Source: an uncultured Clostridia bacterium
GTDB lineage: Bacteria; Bacillota; Clostridia; Christensenellales; UBA1242
Length of the DNA stretch: 64,000 bases
Direction of reading: 5' to 3'
Assembly (NCBI GenBank): GCA_934754335.1
Contig: CAKVHY010000002.1
Coordinates: forward strand, 1 to 64,000
Part shown: positions 61,941-64,000 of the stretch, in pieces
Layout: every line of letters begins with the position of its first letter
How positions within the stretch are numbered: the stretch's first letter is position 1
The notes under the pieces: generated by a model
Database searches by the model: none
What the model saw: the letters and a program-made list of their open reading frames with translations, nothing else
Told to the model about the DNA's origin: nothing
Program-made: the position numbers and the translations under genes

Positions 61941-64000
61941 ATGGGAAAGAAAATAGCAAAATTTGTTGGAATTGGTATGCTGTGTGTATTTGGCGTACTA
62001 GGAATTGGAATTGGAATATTTGCAGCAACTGGCGGTTTTGATCAAACGGTGGTTAGTTTAACCACACTTTATTTTGATGATTCATCTCAAAAGTCTGAAG
62101 GCTATATCATGAATATTCAAGACGTTCGAACTTCCGATGAATCGGCATTGTCAACAAAGAAATACATAGTTATAAGCGACGATTATTCTATCGAACTTGG
62201 TTGCTTGCCGGCTGATGCCACGAATAAAAACTTGGAAGTAACAGTTTCTCAAGTAACTCCTGCAATTGAAGTTGAGAAAACAACAACTGTTGGTTCTGAA
62301 TTTAAAATAAAAGTTAAGAAAGATGCAAAAGGCAATAACATTGGCGGTTCTGCAAAGATATCATTTAAATCTAATGGTGGTGTTAGTTGCGAACTTTATG
62401 TTATTGTTGATGTGGTTTTGAATGAGTCTGACATTAAATTGGATGTTGGCTCATTGCCACAAATTCACAACTCTGGTGGTGAAGTGGAGTCATCAAATAG
62501 TTATGTTTTGGCAAGAAAGAATGGTTCTCAAACTATCACTTTGAGCAGTGATTTAGTTAATGCCTTTAAGATCAATCAATCAAATATTACAAACAAAGAT
62601 TTCACTAATAGTGGTGTTGTTAAATTTGAAGATAAAAAAGTTTATGTTTATGCAGATCAGCCTGAAGTGGCAACAATTACAAAAAATGCAACTGCTCCAG
62701 TTACATATACGATAGATTTGAATTTGGAAAATATTGATGGTTCATATCTAAACTTGTTTGTTAGAACTCATAGAACATATCAGATGCAACAAGAATTTGA
62801 GACTAATGGATTAAATGCTTTTTATGATTTCTATGTGAATAAGGATTATTTGCAAGATAGTGAAGGGCATAATAAATTAAACACAGATAAATCATTAAAC
62901 TATTCTGAATTGATTACAAAATATAATAATTTCATCAACAAGTATAAAGATCAAATCATAACTGATAGAAAAACAAATGAGTTCTTTACAAAGATAAATA
63001 TAAGCCAAGACCCAGATTTGATTGTTCTTTCAGAGAGTGGAGATTTATTCTTAACTCAAGTTTGGGAATCCTTAAAATATGTTTTCATTAATGCAGATAT
63101 CTCATTCTTCGTTAGTGATATTGATATTTCATCTATGACAGTTTCTTCGGAAAGTTTAGATTTAAATATTTTTGATACTAAAGTGTATACTCTTCAAGAA
63201 TTGGCAGATAAGTTTATTTCTATAGAAAACGAAGATAGTTCGGTTGTTATTTCTAAAGAAGAAAAATTGGCGTTGTTAAATAGCATGAAAATAGGCGTAT
63301 ATGTTATCGACACAACAGTTGAAAATAAAGAGTTCAAACAATCGGATTCCTTTGAATCTAAAATGAAAGAAGCATATAATGTTTCAAAACTTGAAAATGG
63401 AAACGGAATTTATAGCAATTTAACAGATACGTCGAATTTGTATGCAAACTCAAGTTTCTTAAAATTCTTTATGGCATCAAATAATTATTATCTAGATGCG
63501 TTAGTCCCTTCAAAGTTTGCTGATGGCGATAAAGTTTTCAAAATTTATCTTGCATTCTCTTTGGCGATTACAAAATCCACAGGTGAAAATGTTATTTTCT
63601 ATGATTTTATGCCTGTAAACATCAACTATGAGAGTGAAGTTTCATTCGAACAAGGAACTCCTGCCAGCAACTTTGCATTTGATAATAAAATGTGTGTAAA
63701 TTCATCAGAGAAAGTTTCAAATGTGTTCGATGGGGCAATTAAAACTCAAACTATTGAAATTGATATGAAACAAGTTTTGGGAAAAAATTCTGTGTATGGT
63801 GTTCCAAAACTATTTATTGAAAAAACTTCAAATCATTATTCATATATAAATGATTTGTCTGTGATGGTTGGTGACCAATCTAAAGTTATTGGTAAAAATG
63901 GTGATGATAGCATTGTTTATGACATAATTGATGTTAAAGATTGTAGCATAAGACACTTCGTTGATATGAGAGGTTATAACGATAGTTATTATACATACAA
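61941..64000 (+). CDS. Membrane-anchored Ig-like surface protein, 3' end beyond window
   Basis: 686 codons are open to the window edge with no stop. The N-terminus is a glycine-rich signal-anchor helix (GKKIAKFVGIGMLCVFGVLG and onward) rather than a lipobox. The extracytoplasmic part is beta-rich; an early Big_2-like unit reads CLPADATNKNLEVTV. AGGTGG lies eleven bases before ATG and a clear promoter is present at 61853-61881. The function of the visible part is unknown; it is likely a large surface protein. Its LPADATNK phrase links it to the Ig-like protein at 40109. Confidence 0.8.
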   Translation, partial: MGKKIAKFVGIGMLCVFGVLGIGIGIFAATGGFDQTVVSLTTLYFDDSSQKSEGYIMNIQDVRTSDESALSTKKYIVISDDYSIELGCLPADATNKNLEVTVSQVTPAIEVEKTTTVGSEFKIKVKKDAKGNNIGGSAKISFKSNGGVSCELYVIVDVVLNESDIKLDVGSLPQIHNSGGEVESSNSYVLARKNGSQTITLSSDLVNAFKINQSNITNKDFTNSGVVKFEDKKVYVYADQPEVATITKNATAPVTYTIDLNLENIDGSYLNLFVRTHRTYQMQQEFETNGLNAFYDFYVNKDYLQDSEGHNKLNTDKSLNYSELITKYNNFINKYKDQIITDRKTNEFFTKINISQDPDLIVLSESGDLFLTQVWESLKYVFINADISFFVSDIDISSMTVSSESLDLNIFDTKVYTLQELADKFISIENEDSSVVISKEEKLALLNSMKIGVYVIDTTVENKEFKQSDSFESKMKEAYNVSKLENGNGIYSNLTDTSNLYANSSFLKFFMASNNYYLDALVPSKFADGDKVFKIYLAFSLAITKSTGENVIFYDFMPVNINYESEVSFEQGTPASNFAFDNKMCVNSSEKVSNVFDGAIKTQTIEIDMKQVLGKNSVYGVPKLFIEKTSNHYSYINDLSVMVGDQSKVIGKNGDDSIVYDIIDVKDCSIRHFVDMRGYNDSYYTY

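Overview
The window is AT-rich (roughly one third G+C by eye) and comes from a low-GC, Gram-positive-type anaerobe, most likely an uncultured gut member of the Clostridia/Bacillota. The evidence is: a pyruvate:ferredoxin oxidoreductase in place of a dehydrogenase complex; the Firmicute-style order glmU-like, pth, mfd, foldase lipoprotein; many lipoproteins with lipobox cysteines; BspA-type leucine-rich-repeat (LRR_5) proteins; and strong AGGAG-type ribosome binding sites with sigma-A style promoters. TGA acts as a real stop (for example at 7095-7097), so the standard bacterial code applies, not the Mycoplasma code. The exact lineage cannot be fixed from the sequence alone.

Layout, left half. 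A 5'-truncated LRR protein (1-945) is followed by a stand-alone short-chain reductase, a GT4 glycosyltransferase, and two minus-strand genes (HD hydrolase, HtrA-like lipoprotein protease). A tightly packed plus-strand operon (4971-8835) then carries two CPBP membrane proteases, rlmH, tadA and a degenerate GlmU-like protein. It runs into pth-mfd and a parvulin-like foldase lipoprotein. A YkvI-like transporter, a small membrane protein, valS, gltX, an ABC-F ATPase and a GT2-TPR glycosyltransferase follow. The GT2 start codon lies inside a perfect nested inverted repeat. After a frameshifted membrane gene come tRNA-Ala(TGC) and tRNA-Ile(GAT), without rRNA genes.

Middle. A giant gene (24518-35374, 3618 codons) encodes a BspA-like LRR lipoprotein. 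Downstream is a module made of a YwaF-like membrane domain fused to an ABC ATPase, an ABC-2-like permease, a one-domain Ig-like protein and a 1242-residue lipoprotein with six Ig-like repeats. This is the most system-like and unusual part of the window.

Right half. Housekeeping genes (SpoU-type RNA methyltransferase, ung, patatin-like lipase, ComEC-like metallo-beta-lactamase-fold protein, nifJ, truA) lead to three unrecognised genes (52761-55533), then rplM-rpsI and an ABC exporter. A divergent Xre repressor/TM2-protein pair shares a mirrored operator over both promoters. The window ends with a NUDIX hydrolase and two Ig-like surface proteins, the last cut by the window edge.

Taken together, core translation and repair genes alternate with blocks of large exported proteins (LRR and Ig-like) and membrane machinery that may export or process them. 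Product names rest on motifs read by eye; no database search was run.
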